DNA of 34,018 nt, taken from the NCBI GenBank assembly GCA_022825195.1, contig JAJDYL010000135.1:1-34018 (forward strand), read 5' to 3'. Under the pieces are notes generated by a model, which searched no databases, was not told where the DNA came from, and saw only the letters and a program-made list of their open reading frames with translations. Both the position numbers and the translations under genes were made by a program. Positions 23,130-31,230 of this stretch are shown one piece after another (position 1 is the first letter of the stretch; each line of letters opens with the position of its first letter). Origin of the DNA: Alphaproteobacteria bacterium. Its GTDB lineage: Bacteria; Pseudomonadota; Alphaproteobacteria; Bin95.

Positions 23130-23356
23130 ACCGGGCCGACGACATCTTCGCGGCGCTGGTGGAGGCGCACCGGGGGCTGGACGAGGCCGAGAGCCGGCGG
23201 CTCGACGCGCGGCTGATCCTGCTGCTTGCCAACGAAGTCGGCGACGGCGAAAGGGTGCTCGCGCTCGTCCGGGAGGCGTGCGCCGATACGGTCGAAGTCG
23301 AGAACGCCGGGTCTGTACAATCGACCGGCGCGCCGAAGAAAGGGGACGGTGGATGA
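23126..23356 (+). CDS. DUF2783 small protein
   Basis: A 76-aa protein starting at GTG 23126, which overlaps the monooxygenase stop (GTGA), and ending in an ATGA overlap with the next gene. The sequence A-D-D-I-F-A-A-L-V-E-A-H-R-G-L, then RLDARLILLLANEVGD, is typical of DUF2783, a small helical family usually encoded beside FAD monooxygenases. The tail (SVQSTGAPKKGDGG) looks disordered. Function unknown; tight coupling suggests a partner or accessory subunit of the monooxygenase. The frame extends upstream inside the monooxygenase, but the overlap and family alignment support GTG. Confidence 0.75.
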   Translation: MNRADDIFAALVEAHRGLDEAESRRLDARLILLLANEVGDGERVLALVREACADTVEVENAGSVQSTGAPKKGDGG

Positions 23357-24066
23357 AGCTACTCGTTTTCCAGCATGTGGATTCCGAACACCCCGGATCG
23401 TTGCGCCAATTTCTGGCCCGGGACGGAGTGCAATGGGACGCCGTCGAACTCGATGAAGGCGATCCCATTCCCGACCTCGACGGTTACGATGCGCTCTGGG
23501 TCATGGGCGGCCCGATGGATGTCTGGGACATCGAGGACAATCCCTGGCTCGTGGCCGAGAAAGCGGCGATCCGCCGATGGGTGCGCGAACTGGGGAGACC
23601 CTTTCTGGGCATTTGCCTCGGCCACCAGTTGCTGGCGGATGCGCTCGGCGGCACGTGCGGGCCCCAGAGGCCGCCGGAAATCGGCGTGATGGACATCGAA
23701 CTGACCGAAGAGGGGCGGAACGACCGGCTGATGCGGGGCCTGCCCGTCAGGCAGAAATGCCTCCAATGGCATTCCGTGCGGGTCGCCCAGGCGCCGGAGG
23801 ACGCGACCATCCTCGCAAGGTCGCCGCTGTCTCCGATCCAGGCGATGCGGGTGAACGAGAACGCCTGGTCGATGCAGTATCACGTCGAGGTGGAGCCGGA
23901 CACGGTCGAGAACTGGGCCCAAATCCCGGATTACCTGGAAGACCTGATCGCGGAGATGGGCGACGAAGGCGTTGCCGAACTGCGCGCCAGGGCCGAGCAG
24001 GAAATGTCCGGATTCCTGCGGGCGTCGGAGACCCTCTACCGGAACTTCATGGAAGCCGTGCGATAG
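23353..24066 (+). CDS. Class I glutamine amidotransferase
   Basis: GMP-synthase-like GATase1 of 237 aa, freestanding. Nucleophile Cys88 in LGICLGHQLL, triad His177 and Glu179 in QYHVEVEP, and the oxyanion segment VMGGPMDVWD (50-59). The C-terminus adds a helical tail (AELRARAEQEMSGFLRASETLYRNF). The start overlaps the DUF2783 stop as ATGA, so it is translationally coupled to the monooxygenase operon. Relatives hydrolyse glutamine or gamma-glutamyl amides; some act on gamma-glutamylated amines in catabolism. No synthetase partner is adjacent. Family firm, role unknown. Confidence 0.85.
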   Translation: MKLLVFQHVDSEHPGSLRQFLARDGVQWDAVELDEGDPIPDLDGYDALWVMGGPMDVWDIEDNPWLVAEKAAIRRWVRELGRPFLGICLGHQLLADALGGTCGPQRPPEIGVMDIELTEEGRNDRLMRGLPVRQKCLQWHSVRVAQAPEDATILARSPLSPIQAMRVNENAWSMQYHVEVEPDTVENWAQIPDYLEDLIAEMGDEGVAELRARAEQEMSGFLRASETLYRNFMEAVR

Positions 24067-24113
24067 CTCTTCGACGGGAAGCCCTCGTTCCCAGGAAGGG
24101 CAAGATGTGACGC

Positions 24114-24137
24114 GGCCGGCTGCGCGCTATGCCGGCC
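24114..24137. terminator. Convergent hairpin between GATase and TauD genes
   Basis: Perfect 7-bp inverted repeat GGCCGGC / GCCGGCC with a 10-nt loop, located between two converging genes and overlapping the stop codon of the leftward one. No T-tract on either side, so intrinsic termination is doubtful. Confidence 0.3.
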
Positions 24138-24939
24138 GGTCGCCCTCCAGGATGATGCGCCAGAGCGTGCGGGGGTGCTGGCGGTCATAGTCGCCGTGAG
24201 CGCGGTGCATCGCGGCCCGGTTGTCGCAGACCACCATGTCGCCCTGCCGCCAGCTATGGCGATAGACGTTGTCGTCCCGGATCGTGCGGTCCAGCAGGTC
24301 CTGCATGAGCCCCTGCGAGTCCTCCGGCGTCATGCCCTCGATGTAGTGCGCCTTGGATATGTGGAAATAGAGCGCCTTCGAGCCGTGCTCGGGATGGGTG
24401 CGCATCATGGGATGAACCACGGGGATGTCGTATTTCTCCAGGTCCTCGTCCAGCGTCTGGGCCGCAAGGTGCCGGTCGATTCTGTTGACCGTCCGGAGTT
24501 TCGACAGGCGCTGCTGCTCTTCGGCATCGAGACCGTCCCAGGCCGCGCGCATGTTGGCGAAGCTGGTGTCGCCGCCTTGCGGAGGGATTTCCACACCGTA
24601 GAGGATCGTCGCCTTGGGCGGACGTTCGCGGTTGGTGTGGTCCGTATGCCAGAGTTCGGCGGGACGCTGGCCGTTGCGGTGCCAGATGCGCCCGATCATC
24701 GGCTGGTCCGGCATGTTGTGCTGGCTGTAATGCTGGGCCATCGGCGCGCCGAGCTGCGAGCAGGCCGCCAGATACTCGGCAGGCGTGAAGCTCTGGTTGC
24801 GGAACACCAGCACGATGTGCTCGGCAAGGGCTGCGGCCACGGCCTGCCGATCCGCCGCGGACAGGGTCCGGCGCAGGTCGAGGCCCTCGATCTCCGCGCC
24901 GAGGGAGGGGTGCAGCGGCTTCGGTGACGGGATGGTCAT
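24127..24939 (-). CDS. TauD/TfdA-family Fe(II)/2-oxoglutarate dioxygenase
   Basis: Non-haem iron oxygenase, 270 aa, hydroxylating a substrate with O2 and 2-oxoglutarate. The facial triad is visible: His98 and Asp100 in WHTDHT, and a distal His245 in NRAAMHRAHGDY; Arg257/Arg261 (RTLWR) would bind 2-oxoglutarate. The start ATG 24939 has AGGAG 6 nt upstream. It lies 10 nt after tctA and ends the leftward operon, so its substrate may be what the transporter imports. Taurine or 2,4-D specificity should not be assumed; the family covers many substrates. Confidence 0.87.
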   Translation of the reverse strand: MTIPSPKPLHPSLGAEIEGLDLRRTLSAADRQAVAAALAEHIVLVFRNQSFTPAEYLAACSQLGAPMAQHYSQHNMPDQPMIGRIWHRNGQRPAELWHTDHTNRERPPKATILYGVEIPPQGGDTSFANMRAAWDGLDAEEQQRLSKLRTVNRIDRHLAAQTLDEDLEKYDIPVVHPMMRTHPEHGSKALYFHISKAHYIEGMTPEDSQGLMQDLLDRTIRDDNVYRHSWRQGDMVVCDNRAAMHRAHGDYDRQHPRTLWRIILEGDRPA

Positions 24940-24949
24940 GTCGCGCTCC

Positions 24950-26440
24950 TCATTCCGGGTCGCGGCTGCGGCGCGCCGCCATCCGCGCGGCAATGGCGGG
25001 CCAGGTGAGGCCCAGGACCGCCATCGCGAAGAAGCCGCAGACGATCGGGCTTTCCAGCAGCCGCAGCCAGTCATTGTCATACATGATCATGGACTGGCTG
25101 AGGGTCTCTTCCAGCATCCTGCCGAGAATGAGTCCCATGACGAGCGGGGCCGCGCCAAAACCGTGCCGGCGCATGATGAAGCCGACCGCCCCGGCGACCA
25201 GCATGACCCACACATCGAAGAACGAGCCGCTCAGGCTGTAGGCGCCGATCACGGAAAAGCCGAACACCATCGGCCACAGGAAGGTGCGCGGGATGAGGGT
25301 GATGCGCGCGAACAGCTTTGCGCCCACGAGGCCGATGACGAGGAAGGCGACATTGCCGACGGCCATGGCGCCGAAAATCGCATAGATGAACTCCGGCGTT
25401 TCCTGGATGAGATAAGGCCCGGGGCGGAAGCCGTGGGCGATGAGCGCGGCCAGGATGAGCGCCGTCGTGCCGCTGCCGGGAATGCCGAGCGCGAGCGTCG
25501 GGACCATTGCCCCGCCGGTCGCGGCATTGTTGGCGGCCTCGGGCCCGGCAATGCCTTCCGGTACGCCGGTGCCGAACTCGTGCTTGCGCCGCGACCAGCG
25601 CTTCGCCTCGTTGTAACCGATGATGGCCGCGACCGTGCTGCCCTCCGCCGGCAGGATGCCGATGAAGGTGCCGATGCCGCTGGAACGCAGCACCGTGCCG
25701 GCGACCCGGCGGATGTCTTCCCTGCTCGGCAGCTTCACCACCACGGACTTGATGCGCTCCAGCGCCATGTCCGCCGTCTGGCTCTGGACCAGCATCTCCG
25801 AAACCGCGAACAGGCCGATCAGCACGGGCACGAACTCCACCCCCTCGGTCAGCTCGTGGAAGCCAAAGGTGAAGCGCTCGATGCCGGTGCCGAGATGCGT
25901 GCCGACCGTGCTGATGAGCACGCCGACCCCGCCCGCGATGAGGTTGCGGAGCGACGACCGGCCGCTGATCGAGGCGAGCATGCTGAGCGCAAAGACGGTC
26001 AGCGCGAAATATTCCGGAGGCCGGAACGACACCGCCACCTCGGCGAGCAGCGGCGTGGCGACGATGAAGACGACCAGCGACAGGAGGCCGCCGGTGACGC
26101 TGGAAACGGCCGCGAGGCCGAGCGCGCGCCCCGCCTCGCCCCGCCGGGCCATGGGGTAGCCGTCGAATGCGGTCGCCACCGCCGGCGGCGCGCCGGGCGC
26201 GTTGATGAGGATTGCGGTAATCGAGCCGCCGAACGTGCCGGCGCAGTAGAGCGCCGCCATCATGCAGATCGCCGACACCGGCTCCAGCATGATGGTGAAG
26301 GGCAGCAGCAGGGCGATGGCGAGCGGCGAGGACAGGCCGGGCAGCGCGCCGAACAGCACCCCGATCAGCACGCCCGCAATTACCAGCGCCATGTTGTAGA
26401 GGCTGAAGGCGAGCCCGAGGCCTTCGAGGATCGGTTCCAT
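24950..26440 (-). CDS. tctA: Tripartite tricarboxylate transporter, large permease TctA
   Basis: Inner-membrane protein of 496 aa with about 11-12 hydrophobic helices. Family signatures GALPGLSSPLAIALLLPF near residues 32-49 and ALGIPGSGTTALILAAL mid-protein; also YCAGTFGGSITAILINAPG. It pairs with TctB and the periplasmic TctC to import carboxylates using an ion gradient. ATG 26440 lies 9 nt after the tctB stop. Operon order C-B-A is the usual one. Substrate is unspecified; citrate is only the founding example. Confidence 0.93.
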   Translation of the reverse strand: MEPILEGLGLAFSLYNMALVIAGVLIGVLFGALPGLSSPLAIALLLPFTIMLEPVSAICMMAALYCAGTFGGSITAILINAPGAPPAVATAFDGYPMARRGEAGRALGLAAVSSVTGGLLSLVVFIVATPLLAEVAVSFRPPEYFALTVFALSMLASISGRSSLRNLIAGGVGVLISTVGTHLGTGIERFTFGFHELTEGVEFVPVLIGLFAVSEMLVQSQTADMALERIKSVVVKLPSREDIRRVAGTVLRSSGIGTFIGILPAEGSTVAAIIGYNEAKRWSRRKHEFGTGVPEGIAGPEAANNAATGGAMVPTLALGIPGSGTTALILAALIAHGFRPGPYLIQETPEFIYAIFGAMAVGNVAFLVIGLVGAKLFARITLIPRTFLWPMVFGFSVIGAYSLSGSFFDVWVMLVAGAVGFIMRRHGFGAAPLVMGLILGRMLEETLSQSMIMYDNDWLRLLESPIVCGFFAMAVLGLTWPAIAARMAARRSRDPE

Positions 26441-26449
26441 GTCCCGCGC

Positions 26450-26953
26450 TCAGTTCAGGCTCAGGCCGAAGACGCCCGGCTGGAAGTAGATCTGGAAAGC
26501 CTGGGTGAACAGCACCATTACGGCGGTCGGGAAGCCCACGGCGAAGGCGGTCAGCGGAATCCAGCGCCTTTCGCCCCAGAGCAGCGGCAGGGCGAAGCAG
26601 ATCGCCACCAGCGTCAGGTAGGTGCCGAGCCACTCCGCCGCCGCGACCAGCACCAGCGCGGCGGCGAACGTGACATAGGCGATCGGCTGGACGGCGACCC
26701 TGCGGTCCTCGTCGAGGCCGCTGTCGCCCCTCTTGCTGCGGAACGCATGTTCGAACGGCAGCAGCAGGGCGAGGATGCCGATCGTCCACAGCAGCAGCCG
26801 CGGGAAGAACTCCGGCTGTATGGTGTCGGCGAAGAGCGGCGACACCTCCTCGAAGGTCGTGCTCAGGTAGAAGCCTGCGCCGACCAGCGCGAGGATCGTC
26901 AGACTGAGCGCCAGGTCCGTGCGATGCACCCGGCCCAGCGCCGACCGCCACAT
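26450..26953 (-). CDS. tctB: Tripartite tricarboxylate transporter, small permease TctB
   Basis: Small integral membrane protein of 167 aa with four hydrophobic stretches (LALSLTILALVGAGFYL, FPRLLLWTIGILALLLP, PIAYVTFAAALVLVAA, LTLVAICFALPLLWG, then a re-entrant C-terminal segment), and the D-T-I-Q-P-E-F-F-P-R motif usual in TctB. ATG 26953 was chosen over an upstream start at 27040 that would overlap tctC. 9 nt before tctA and 11 nt after tctC. Poorly conserved family, so position in the operon carries much of the evidence. Confidence 0.87.
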   Translation of the reverse strand: MWRSALGRVHRTDLALSLTILALVGAGFYLSTTFEEVSPLFADTIQPEFFPRLLLWTIGILALLLPFEHAFRSKRGDSGLDEDRRVAVQPIAYVTFAAALVLVAAAEWLGTYLTLVAICFALPLLWGERRWIPLTAFAVGFPTAVMVLFTQAFQIYFQPGVFGLSLN

Positions 26954-26964
26954 GAGGATATCCC

Positions 26965-27915
26965 CTAGAGGCCGAGTTCTTCCATGGCGGCCTTGGCCAG
27001 GGCGTAGTTCTCCTTGAGCTGCTTGTCCCAGACCTTCCATCCGGCGACGCTTTCTTCGGGGTCGAGGCCGGAGGCCTTGAGATACCCGCCGAAGGTCTTG
27101 TGCTTCATGGCCTTGCTCAGGGCATCGGAGAGCTTCTGGATGATCGGCTCGGGCGTACCGGCCTTCACGGCATAGCCGCGGGTCGTGGACGTCTTGATCG
27201 GATAGCCGAGTTCGAAGGTCGTTGGCACATCCGGGTAGCCGCCAAGGCGCTTGTCGTTCATCACCGCAAGCGGCCGGAAGGTCCCGTCCTGCACCTGCGT
27301 CAGCGCCTCGGAGACATTCGGCAGGGTGGCGTCGATGGCCCCCGACATCAGCGCCTGCACCATCTGCGCGCCGCTGCCGAACGGCACCGCCTTCTGCTTG
27401 ATGCCGGCCACCTTCGCGAATTGCAGCAGGCCGATATGCTCGGTCGAGCCGATCTCGCCGACGCCCCAGTTGAGCGCCTTCTCCTTCGACGCGGCGATCA
27501 GCTCCTCCAGCGTCTGGTAGGGGCTGTCCTTGTGGACGGTGATGAAGGTCGGGTCGTCCATGGCGCGGGCGACGCCCACCATGTCGTCGATCTCCATGCC
27601 GCCCTTGCCGCGCGCGATGGTGTAGAGGTGGGTCTGCGTCAGCGCCATCAGCGTGTAGCCGTCCGCGGGCTTGTCGTTCACATAGGCCTGCGCCGCCGCG
27701 CCGCCGCCGCCGCGCTTGGCGACGACAACCATGTCGGTGTCGAGATTGCGGCGCGAGCGGATCATCATCATCCGCGCCGTCGTGTCGGTGCCGCCTCCAT
27801 ACTTGGCGTGGATGACCACTTCGATGGTCTTGCCGCCGGGAAAGTCGTCAGCGGCGCCGGCCGGCAGCGCCAGCATGCCCGCAAGGGCCACTCCGGTCAG
27901 GAAGGACTTCAACAT
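26965..27915 (-). CDS. tctC: Tripartite tricarboxylate transporter substrate-binding protein (Bug/TctC)
   Basis: Periplasmic solute receptor of 316 aa. Signal peptide MLKSFLTGVALAGMLALPAGA, then mature chain with the Bug-family glycine-rich ligand loop (AKYGGGTDTTAR), NDKPADGYTL, and GSGAQMVQALMSGAIDAT. A ribosome site GAGGAG precedes ATG 27915. It delivers a carboxylate ligand to TctAB. The usual Asp-binding segment is in slightly divergent form (VVIHAKYGGGTD rather than VPFPAGGGTD), as in a subgroup of Bug proteins. Preceded by an acyl-CoA dehydrogenase gene, so a branched or aromatic acid is possible; ligand unknown. Confidence 0.92.
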   Translation of the reverse strand: MLKSFLTGVALAGMLALPAGAADDFPGGKTIEVVIHAKYGGGTDTTARMMMIRSRRNLDTDMVVVAKRGGGGAAAQAYVNDKPADGYTLMALTQTHLYTIARGKGGMEIDDMVGVARAMDDPTFITVHKDSPYQTLEELIAASKEKALNWGVGEIGSTEHIGLLQFAKVAGIKQKAVPFGSGAQMVQALMSGAIDATLPNVSEALTQVQDGTFRPLAVMNDKRLGGYPDVPTTFELGYPIKTSTTRGYAVKAGTPEPIIQKLSDALSKAMKHKTFGGYLKASGLDPEESVAGWKVWDKQLKENYALAKAAMEELGL

Positions 27916-27946
27916 CGGGACTTCTCCTCTCGTCGGGGAAATTGCC

Positions 27947-27965
27947 GGCCCCGCCCCGCGGGGCC
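27947..27965. repeat. Strong intra-operon hairpin upstream of tctC
   Basis: GGCCCCG / CGGGGCC perfect 7-bp inverted repeat with a 5-nt loop between the acyl-CoA dehydrogenase and tctC. On the leftward mRNA it is followed by GGCAATTTC, so termination would be partial at best; mRNA 5'-end stabilisation or attenuation are alternatives. Confidence 0.45.
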
Positions 27966-27996
27966 GATTGCAACGGGACGCCGGCGGGGTGCGCGG

Positions 27997-29235
27997 CTAC
28001 TCCGCGGCCTGGGCGGCGCGGGGCGGCCAATCGACCTGCCGGCGCATTTCCAGCCGCGCGATCTGCTGGCGATGCACCTCGTCGGGTCCGTCGGCGAAGC
28101 GCAGCGCGCGCATTCTCGCCCACATGAAGGAGAGCTTGAACGCCTGGCTCATCGCGCCGCCGCCATGGGCCTGCATGGCGTCGTCGATGACCTGCAGCGC
28201 CATGTTCGGCGCCGCCACCTTTATCATCGCGATTTCCTGGCGCGCGGCCTTGTTGCCCACCGTGTCCATCATGTAGGCGGCCTTGAGCGTCAGCAGCCGG
28301 CACATCTCGATATTGATGCGCGCGTCGGCCACGCGCTCGCGGAAATTGTCGCGGTCTCCGACCGGCGTGCCCCAGGTCACGCGCTCGGTGCCGCGCCGGC
28401 ACATCATCTCAAGCGCGCGCTCGGCGACGCCGATGATGCGCATGCAGTGGTGGATGCGCCCGGGGCCGAGGCGGCCCTGCGCGATCTCGAAGCCGCGGCC
28501 CTCGCCAAGCAGCATGTTCGAGGCCGGCACGCGCACATCCTTGAAATCGACCTCGCCATGGCCGTGCGGCGCGTCGTCGAAGCCCATGACGTTGAGCATC
28601 CGCACGATCTCGATGCCGGGCGCGTCGGTCGGCACCAGGATCATGGACTGCTGGTTATAGCGCGGCCCCGTCGGGTCGTTCTTGCCCATGAAGATCAGGA
28701 TCTTGCAGCGCGGGTCGCCGATGCCCGAGGTCCACCATTTGCGCCCGTTGATGACATAGTCGCCGCCGTCGCGCTCGATCCGGCTCTCGATGTTGGTGGC
28801 GTCGGAGGAGGCGACGCGTGGCTCCGTCATCGCAAAGGCGGAGCGGATTTCGCCCGCCAGCAGCGGGTCCAGCCACTGTTTCTTCTGCTCCGGCGTGCCG
28901 TAGCGCTCCAGCACTTCCATGTTGCCCGTATCGGGGGCGGAGCAGTTGAAGACTTCCGGCGCCCAGTTGATCCGGCCCATGACCTCGCAGACCGGCGCGT
29001 ATTCGAGGTTGGTCAGGCCGCCGCCGAGCTCGCTTTCCGGCAGGAAGAGGTTCCAGAGACCCTCCTCGCGCGCCTTCTCCTTCAGCTCCTCCAGGACCGG
29101 GATGACCTTCCAGCGGTTGTCGCCCTCGTCCAGCTGCTCGTAATAGACCTCCTCGTTCGGATAAACGTAGCGGTCCATGAAGTCCTGGACGCGGCCGACC
29201 AGCTCCTTCGTCCGGTCGTTATATTCGAAGTCCAT
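27997..29235 (-). CDS. Acyl-CoA dehydrogenase (ACAD10/11-like)
   Basis: FAD-dependent acyl-CoA dehydrogenase of 412 aa, introducing a 2,3-double bond in an acyl-CoA. Domain order is standard: helical N-terminus ([14 protein letters not shown]), beta domain with the FAD signature [17 protein letters not shown] and W-W-T-S-G, then the C-terminal helical domain with [17 protein letters not shown] and [15 protein letters not shown]. These segments fit the ACAD10/11 and related bacterial groups that often take bulky or hydroxylated acyl chains. Placed between an imine-reductase-like gene and tctC on the same strand (gaps of 75 and 81 nt). The substrate is not readable. Confidence 0.9.
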   Translation of the reverse strand: MDFEYNDRTKELVGRVQDFMDRYVYPNEEVYYEQLDEGDNRWKVIPVLEELKEKAREEGLWNLFLPESELGGGLTNLEYAPVCEVMGRINWAPEVFNCSAPDTGNMEVLERYGTPEQKKQWLDPLLAGEIRSAFAMTEPRVASSDATNIESRIERDGGDYVINGRKWWTSGIGDPRCKILIFMGKNDPTGPRYNQQSMILVPTDAPGIEIVRMLNVMGFDDAPHGHGEVDFKDVRVPASNMLLGEGRGFEIAQGRLGPGRIHHCMRIIGVAERALEMMCRRGTERVTWGTPVGDRDNFRERVADARINIEMCRLLTLKAAYMMDTVGNKAARQEIAMIKVAAPNMALQVIDDAMQAHGGGAMSQAFKLSFMWARMRALRFADGPDEVHRQQIARLEMRRQVDWPPRAAQAAE

Positions 29236-29310
29236 GAGGCTGGTTCCCTCTCCGGAATTCCCGTTGTCCCGCTCGACCCTAGCGCAAGACCGCCGCCCCC
29301 GGAAGCCGCG

Positions 29311-30321
29311 CTACGTCCTGCCGGCGAGTTCGCGCACGGTGGCGTAGAGCGTGTCCTCGACGGTAATGCCCTCCTCGCCGGTGCGGGCGCGGGCCGCGAG
29401 GCGCCGGTCGCCCGGCAGCCGCGCCTCGCCATTGGACAGCAGCCGCTCGAACAACTCCTCGACATGGGCCGGGAAGCCCGGTCCCGCGAGGCGGACGGGG
29501 TCGATGGCGATGAAGGACTGGGCGACGTTGGAGGGGCCGCCGTCGTGCTTGTAGTCGGCGGCGCTCTCATGGCCGAAGTTCCCGCCGGAGAGCCCTCCGG
29601 TCATCAGTTCCACCATGAGCGCGATGGACGAGCCCTTGTAACCGCCGAAGGGCAGCTGCACACCTTTCAGGATTTCCGCGGGGTCGGTGGTGGGCTTGCC
29701 GTCCGGGCCGAGGCCGGCGCCCGGAGCGACGGCGTGGCCGTCCCGCGCCGCGATCTGGAGTTCCCCCCTGGCCGTCGCCGCGGATGCCTGGTCGAAGATC
29801 ATCGGCGCCCTGCCGGCGCCGCGCGGGCAGGCGAACGCCATGGGATTGGTGCCGAACAGCGCCTCCGTGCCGCCGGCCGGCGCCATGAAGCTTCGCGAGT
29901 TGACGAAGGTGAAGGCGACCAGCCCCTGCTCCGCCAGGGGCTCGATATCCGGCCACAGCGCCGCGAAGTTGAAGGCATTGCGGATCGCCATGCAGGCGAC
30001 GCCCTGCGAGCGCGCCTTTTCCGCAAGCAGAGTGCGCCCGCGCGCGATGGCCAGCGGCGCAAAGCCCCGGCGCCCATCCACGGACACGAGGCCCGGCGCC
30101 ATATCCACGACATCCGGCTCCGCCCCGGGATCGGCCGCGCCGCTCTTCACCGAAGCGACATAGCCGGGCAGCCGGAACAGGCCGTGGCTCTTGCAGGCAT
30201 CGGCCTCGGCGCGGGTGATGTGGTCGGCCATCGCGTCCGCATTGGCGCGGGAGACGCCCGCATTCGACAGGGCCTCGAAGGCGAGGGCGCGGCATTCCTC
30301 CAGCGAAATGGCGGCTGGCAT
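29311..30321 (-). CDS. Ldh2-family oxidoreductase, DpkA-like delta1-piperidine-2-carboxylate reductase
   Basis: NAD(P)H-dependent reductase of the malate/L-lactate dehydrogenase 2 fold, 336 aa. Conserved SHGLFRLPGY (45-54, catalytic His46), ARSQGVACMAIRNAFNFAALWPD, FGTNPMAFACPR, PFGGYKGSSIALMVEL and GGNFGHE. From memory it follows Pseudomonas DpkA very closely over these blocks, which reduces delta1-piperidine-2-carboxylate and delta1-pyrroline-2-carboxylate (lysine and hydroxyproline breakdown). ATG 30321 has GGGGGGA 8 nt upstream. It is the first gene of the leftward operon. Ureidoglycolate, malate or sulfolactate dehydrogenases share the fold and remain alternatives. Confidence 0.8.
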   Translation of the reverse strand: MPAAISLEECRALAFEALSNAGVSRANADAMADHITRAEADACKSHGLFRLPGYVASVKSGAADPGAEPDVVDMAPGLVSVDGRRGFAPLAIARGRTLLAEKARSQGVACMAIRNAFNFAALWPDIEPLAEQGLVAFTFVNSRSFMAPAGGTEALFGTNPMAFACPRGAGRAPMIFDQASAATARGELQIAARDGHAVAPGAGLGPDGKPTTDPAEILKGVQLPFGGYKGSSIALMVELMTGGLSGGNFGHESAADYKHDGGPSNVAQSFIAIDPVRLAGPGFPAHVEELFERLLSNGEARLPGDRRLAARARTGEEGITVEDTLYATVRELAGRT

Positions 30322-30398
30322 GTTCGATGTCCCCCCATGCGTTTGCGAAGCCGGATCCCCAGCATAGACTTGCCGTTTCGCGATGGGGAAGCGGTGAG

Positions 30399-31151
30399 AT
30401 GCGTATTCACACCGAGGAGCTTGGCGGGCATGTGGCGCTCGTGCGGATCGAGAACGAGGCGCGCCGCAACGCCATGACGCGGGCCATGATGGTCCGCCTC
30501 GCCGACCTCTGGGACGAACTGGAGGCCGGGCCCGCGCGCGCCATCGTGCTCACCGGGGCCGGCGACAGGGGGTTCTGCAGCGGCGCGGACGTGTCGGGGG
30601 ACCTCTCGGCGTCTCCGGAAACCTCGGCGGCGGTGGCGCGCGCGCTCCTCAAGACGAAACGCTACCGCAAGCCCATCGTGGCGGCCGTCAACGGAGACTG
30701 CGTTGCCGGCGGGGTCGAACTGCTCATCTCCACCGACCTGCGCGGCGCAGCGCCCCATGCGCGCTTCGGGCTGCCGGAGGTCAGGTGGGGCATCTATCCC
30801 TTCGGCGGCGCGGCGACCAAGCTGGTGCGCCAGATCGGCTATGTGCATCTCATGGACATGATCCTGACGGGCCGCCTGCTGGACGCCGAGGAAGCCCGCG
30901 CCATCGGCCTCGTGAACGCGGTGCTGCCGGCCGGGGAGCTGCTGGACTGGGCGGTCGGGAAGGCGCGGCTGATTGCCGCCAACAGCCCGGCGGCGGTGCA
31001 GGCGGTCAAGGAGCAGGTCACCGCCGGGCTGGAGGAATGGACGCTCTCCCAGGAAGCGCGCGAACAGGCTCTGGGCGACCGCGTGCGCGCCTCTCCCGAC
31101 TTCCAGGAAGGCGTCGCGGCCTTCCTGGAGAAGCGCCGGCCGCAATATTAG
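30399..31151 (+). CDS. Enoyl-CoA hydratase/isomerase (crotonase family)
   Basis: Crotonase of 250 aa. Oxyanion-hole loops CSGADVSGD (60-68) and NGDCVAGGVELL (98-109); both catalytic glutamates of true hydratases appear kept, Glu107 (VAGGVEL) and Glu127 (GLPEVRWG). It ends with the typical FLEKRRPQY tail. ATG 30399 has GGGGAAG 7 nt upstream. Divergent from the DpkA-like gene across 77 bp, which must hold both promoters, and 79 nt upstream of the FO synthase gene. It could hydrate the enoyl-CoA made by the nearby acyl-CoA dehydrogenase, although it lies in the other transcript. Confidence 0.88.
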   Translation: MRIHTEELGGHVALVRIENEARRNAMTRAMMVRLADLWDELEAGPARAIVLTGAGDRGFCSGADVSGDLSASPETSAAVARALLKTKRYRKPIVAAVNGDCVAGGVELLISTDLRGAAPHARFGLPEVRWGIYPFGGAATKLVRQIGYVHLMDMILTGRLLDAEEARAIGLVNAVLPAGELLDWAVGKARLIAANSPAAVQAVKEQVTAGLEEWTLSQEAREQALGDRVRASPDFQEGVAAFLEKRRPQY

Positions 31152-31230
31152 CCGGCGGCCCCATGGACCTCAGGGTCCGCCTGCGCCATATGTTTGCCCC
31201 ATTCGGCAGTCCGCCGCTAAGGTCGCCCGT

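Noticed and set aside
22182..23468. 428-aa minus-strand frame opposite the FAD monooxygenase
   Set aside because: Shadow of the monooxygenase and DUF2783 genes; Arg-rich with no motif.
27100..30477. Very long open frame (1125 aa) on the plus strand
   Set aside because: It is antisense to tctC, the acyl-CoA dehydrogenase and the DpkA-like gene, all with clear motifs. Its translation is Arg/Ala/His-rich with no domain, as expected from the complement of GC-rich codons.
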